In this document: positions 16,903 to 19,313 of the stretch, one piece after another | Layout of the letters: the number at the start of each line of letters is the position of its first letter | Position numbering within the stretch: the first letter of the stretch is position 1 | Translations under genes and position numbers: made by a program | Notes under the pieces: generated by a model | Told to the model about the DNA's origin: nothing | Database searches by the model: none | The model's input: only the letters and a program-made list of their open reading frames with translations | NCBI GenBank assembly: GCA_039936115.1 | Contig: JBDTIZ010000258.1 | Location: 1 to 19,313 of the forward strand | Reading direction: 5' to 3' | Length of the DNA stretch: 19,313 nucleotides | Origin: DATIJJ01 sp039936115 | GTDB lineage: Bacteria; Pseudomonadota; Gammaproteobacteria; DSM-16500

Positions 16903-18516
16903 ATGGACAGCAATATTCAAGAAAAATTACAGGCATTGTTTGTTGCTTATGCGAAAAATTTACCGACTAAAATAAAAACGATGCAACAACAATGGCAGCA
17001 ATTGTCGCGACATTTTGATCAAGCAAATTTCCGTGAATTTCATCGGTTTGTGCATAGCTTATGTGGTTCTGCGGGCACTTATGGATTTACTGCATTAAGT
17101 CATTCTGCACGCAAGCTCGAACTTTATTTAAAAAATATGTTAGGACAAGACATCCTAACCCCAGAGCAAAAAATGGATGTGAATCGATTATTAATGCAGC
17201 TCGTTTCAATTCCTTTAACGATAGATAATCAAGCACCTATAGCACAACCGCCCCTGAGCAAATTACACGAAAATAAATTGGTTTATATCATGGATAGCGA
17301 TCCAGAATTTATCAACGAAATTCATAGTTACCTTGACTCGATGAATTATCAGATTACTACAGTAAAAAACTTACCTGAGTTGCGTCACAAAGTTGATAAA
17401 ATGTCACCTGCGGCAATGGTGGTTGATGCGAGCGACTTAGCACCGGAAGATATTAATTATTTTCAATCAATCCAGACAGGTGAAGCGCCTATCCCACTTT
17501 TTTTTACTGCAAAACAAGGCGATTTACTAACACGTTTAAATGCAATACGCGCAGGCGGAACGGCATTTTTCAAAAAACCGATTGAAGCATTCTATCTAAG
17601 CAAAGCATTATCGAAAACCTGCGGATCTTCAAGTAGTGAGCCATTGCGTGTATTGGTGGTTGATGATTCACAATCACTTGCGGATTATTATTCATTCATT
17701 TTACAAGACTCAGGCATGGAGGCGCGCGCATTGACGAATCCATTGCACGTGTTGGATATGTTAACTGAATTTCGGCCGGATTTACTTTTATTAGATGTAT
17801 ACATGCCGGAATGCTCAGGGCTTGAGCTTGCTGCAGTATTGCGTCAGGATACGCTTTATGCAGGTATTCCAATTATTTTTCTCTCGACGGAAGATGATCG
17901 TTTAAAGCAATTAAATGCTATTAGTTTAGGCGGCGATGATTTTCTAACTAAACCGATTTTGCCGCAACACTTAGTGACAGCGGTTCGTTCGCGTGCAGAA
18001 CGTGCTGGTATTTTAACATCATTTATGACGCGTGATAGTCTTACGGGATTATTGAATCATACTAATATTTTACAGCATCTTGATGTTGAAATTTCTCGTG
18101 CGTCGCGAACGAATACTAATTTATGTTTTATGATGCTGGACATCGATCATTTCAAATCGATCAATGATACTTATGGGCATCCTATGGGCGATCGTGTTCT
18201 TAGAAAATTATCTGAATTGTTGCTGACACGATTGCGCGCAAGTGATTTAGTGGGTCGTTATGGCGGCGAGGAATTCGCCGTTATTTTACCTAACACAGAA
18301 GGTGAGATGGCAATCGCACTTAGCGAACATATTCGTGAAATATTTAGCAAAGTTAGATTTAAAACAGATAAAGTTGAATTCACTGTTACGTTTAGTGCGG
18401 GGATTGCAAGCTATCCAATGTTGCATGATGCGAAGACTTTAATTGAATCGGCGGATCAGGCGCTTTATAAAGCAAAAAATTTGGGAAGGAATCGGGAAGT
18501 GTTTTTTGGAGGGTAG
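16903..18516 (+). CDS. Hpt-REC-REC-GGDEF diguanylate cyclase
   Basis: A 537-residue cytoplasmic protein that should make cyclic-di-GMP from two GTP. AGGGG lies seven bases before ATG 16903. Domain order: Hpt (about 1-110) with His51 in FVHSLCGSAGTYGF; a divergent receiver (125-238) keeping Asp175, Thr202 and Lys225 in FFKKP; a canonical receiver (248-365) with VVDDS, Asp298 in LLLLDVYMPECSG and Lys350 in LTKP; and GGDEF (about 375-537) with DIDHFKSINDTYGHPMGD and an active GGEEF at 454-458. An inhibitory RxxD site (Arg445-Asp448) stands five residues before GGEEF. The REC-REC-GGDEF part is PleD-like; the N-terminal Hpt is the unusual addition and could accept phosphate from the upstream hybrid kinase. 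It is the last gene of the apparent operon. Confidence 0.96.
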   Translation: MDSNIQEKLQALFVAYAKNLPTKIKTMQQQWQQLSRHFDQANFREFHRFVHSLCGSAGTYGFTALSHSARKLELYLKNMLGQDILTPEQKMDVNRLLMQLVSIPLTIDNQAPIAQPPLSKLHENKLVYIMDSDPEFINEIHSYLDSMNYQITTVKNLPELRHKVDKMSPAAMVVDASDLAPEDINYFQSIQTGEAPIPLFFTAKQGDLLTRLNAIRAGGTAFFKKPIEAFYLSKALSKTCGSSSSEPLRVLVVDDSQSLADYYSFILQDSGMEARALTNPLHVLDMLTEFRPDLLLLDVYMPECSGLELAAVLRQDTLYAGIPIIFLSTEDDRLKQLNAISLGGDDFLTKPILPQHLVTAVRSRAERAGILTSFMTRDSLTGLLNHTNILQHLDVEISRASRTNTNLCFMMLDIDHFKSINDTYGHPMGDRVLRKLSELLLTRLRASDLVGRYGGEEFAVILPNTEGEMAIALSEHIREIFSKVRFKTDKVEFTVTFSAGIASYPMLHDAKTLIESADQALYKAKNLGRNREVFFGG

Positions 18517-18526
18517 GATGGAAAGG

Positions 18527-18579
18527 CGCACTGCCACCCTGCACTTTTGTCCCGGCTATACTCCGCACTTTCGTCCCCG
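18527..18579. repeat. Degenerate direct repeats in C-rich orientation
   Basis: Three imperfect units carry the cores CACCCTGCACTTT, CTCCGCACTTTCG and GTCCCCGC. They lie just downstream of the GGDEF gene stop and lead into the left arm of the palindromic element. They look like worn copies of the same subrepeat found at 19168-19313. Confidence 0.5.
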
Positions 18580-18699
18580 CTGTCACCCCGCACTTGTTGC
18601 GGGGTCTGGAATTAAAAACATAAAAAAATCATTAAAAAAACTAAAAAAGTATTTTTTATTATTTAAAGCCCGGACCCCGCAACAAGTGCGGGGTGACAG
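18580..18699. repeat. Palindromic dispersed element, copy 2
   Basis: The arms 18580-18606 and 18673-18699 are a perfect 27-base inverted repeat. The centre shares the same order of blocks as the copy near 9957-10070: TCTGGAAT, AAAAACATAAAAAA, TCATTAAAAAA, TATTTTTTATTATTTAAAGC, CCGG. The copy here has about 10 extra bases in the A-rich centre. It could form a long hairpin at the end of the kinase/GGDEF transcript and so act as a terminator or 3' stabiliser. Confidence 0.82.
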
Positions 18700-18788
18700 G
18701 GTGTAAAGTGCGGGGTGACAGTGGTGTAAAGTGCGAGGTGACAGGGTGTAAAGTGCGGAGTGACAGTGGTGTAAAGTTCGGGGTGATA
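18700..18788. repeat. Tandem array, G-rich orientation, about four 22-base units
   Basis: Four successive units read GGTGTAAAGTGCGGGGTGAC with small changes (GAGG, GGAG, TTCGGGG), about 22-23 bases each. The unit is the outer part of the palindromic element's right arm plus a GTGTAAA linker, so the array looks like expansion from that arm. Units are nearly identical throughout, with no unique spacers, so this is not a CRISPR array. Confidence 0.75.
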
Positions 18789-18817
18789 GATGATTTAAAA
18801 TGCTGAATTATAATAAT

Positions 18818-19132
18818 TCAAAGCGTGATCTCTGCTGCAGCAACCAGATCAAAATACACATCATGCCATTCCGGATTCATTCGTTCAATGGCATTCATTT
18901 TGAAACTTCTTTTCCATTTTTTTATAACTTTTTCTCTGCAAATGGCTGCGTGAATATCCTCAGCATGCTCATAGTAAACTAACATTTTCACATTATATTT
19001 TTTTGTAAATCCTTCGATAATTCCCTCCTTGTGCTCATAGACACGACGAATCAAATCATTCGTCACACCGACATAAAACACACTATTTTTTTCTCTTGTT
19101 AATATATAAACATAATAATTATGATCTTTCAT
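18818..19132 (-). CDS. Small GIY-YIG domain nuclease
   Basis: A 104-residue protein consisting of one GIY-YIG domain, the usual size of the stand-alone family. The two half-motifs are VYI (residues 8-10) and YVG (20-22); the catalytic arginine is Arg29 or Arg30 in NDLIRR and the metal-binding glutamate is Glu67 in CREKVIKKW. The tail KMNAIERMNPEWHDVY is typical of the group. The family cleaves DNA with one metal ion; the job of these solo proteins is not well established. GGAG lies eight to nine bases before ATG 19132. The gene sits between two repeat arrays in opposite orientations, which suggests it travels with or acts on them; that is inference. Confidence 0.9.
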   Translation of the reverse strand: MKDHNYYVYILTREKNSVFYVGVTNDLIRRVYEHKEGIIEGFTKKYNVKMLVYYEHAEDIHAAICREKVIKKWKRSFKMNAIERMNPEWHDVYFDLVAAAEITL

Positions 19133-19167
19133 TTAATAATCTCCATATTGTAATTGCTTATGATAAT

Positions 19168-19313
19168 TGTCACTCCGCACATTGATAACGCTATCACTCC
19201 GCAGTTAATCTCCACTGTCACCTCGCACTTAATCCCCACTGCCACCTCGTACTTAATCCCCACTGCCACCTCGCACTTAATCCTCTTCGTCACCCCGCAC
19301 TTACCACTGTCAC
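19168..19313. repeat. Tandem array, C-rich orientation, about six 22-25-base units (runs to window edge)
   Basis: Units have the form TGTCACCTCGCACTTAATCC, with variants (CTCCGCACA, CTCCGCAGTT, CTCGTACTT, CCCCGCACTT) and a linker AATCCCCAC. The core is the reverse complement of the core in the 18700-18788 array, so the two arrays face each other across the GIY-YIG gene. The array may continue beyond the right edge. Confidence 0.72.

Noticed and set aside
18700..19313. A CRISPR array, suggested by the tandem units
   Set aside because: Unit and linker are both repeated, there are no unique spacers of constant length, units are too short, and no cas gene is present.

Overview
The window is AT-rich bacterial chromosome with dense, short-spaced genes and Shine-Dalgarno-led starts. 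Gene content (HemW, a Mdh of the 330-residue type, a large hybrid kinase with a PleD-like GGDEF partner, a giant LRR/AAA protein) and many GTCACCCCGCAC-type palindromic repeats suggest a gammaproteobacterium. A Legionellales-type (Coxiella, Aquicella or Berkiella-like) host is my best guess. That placement is inference from gene style, not from a marker gene.

Layout. (1) 1-6728, minus strand: one uninterrupted reading frame of at least 2242 codons that runs off the left edge. I read it as an N-terminal region of unknown type, a leucine-rich-repeat-like region, a transglutaminase-like Cys-His-Asp domain, two degenerate AAA-like units, and two intact AAA+ modules of the MoxR/midasin/dynein-related type. 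This is the most unusual item here. (2) 6729-7618: a divergent gene for a small outer-membrane beta-barrel protein, then a hairpin repeat between convergent genes. (3) 7619-9861: hemW (minus) divergent from mdh (plus). (4) 9862-10153: no gene, but a nested palindromic repeat element flanked by two related hairpins. (5) 10154-11379: a ZIP-family metal transporter (minus, GTG start) and a short unknown gene (plus). (6) 11496-18516: four same-strand genes with gaps of 23-36 bases: an M50 site-2-type protease, a membrane hybrid histidine kinase with two receiver domains, a single-domain receiver protein, and an Hpt-REC-REC-GGDEF protein. (7) 18527-19313: a second copy of the palindromic element, degenerate tandem arrays in both orientations, and a small GIY-YIG nuclease gene between them.

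How the genes work together. Region 6 looks like a complete phosphorelay ending in cyclic-di-GMP synthesis: kinase His950 to receiver Asp1234 and/or Asp1359, then Hpt His51 of the GGDEF protein, then receiver Asp298 (or Asp175, or Asp58 of the stand-alone receiver). The other genes are mostly housekeeping singletons. Regions 4 and 7 carry the same roughly 115-125-bp palindromic element, so it is a dispersed repeat family, and the GIY-YIG gene sits inside the largest cluster of its subrepeats.
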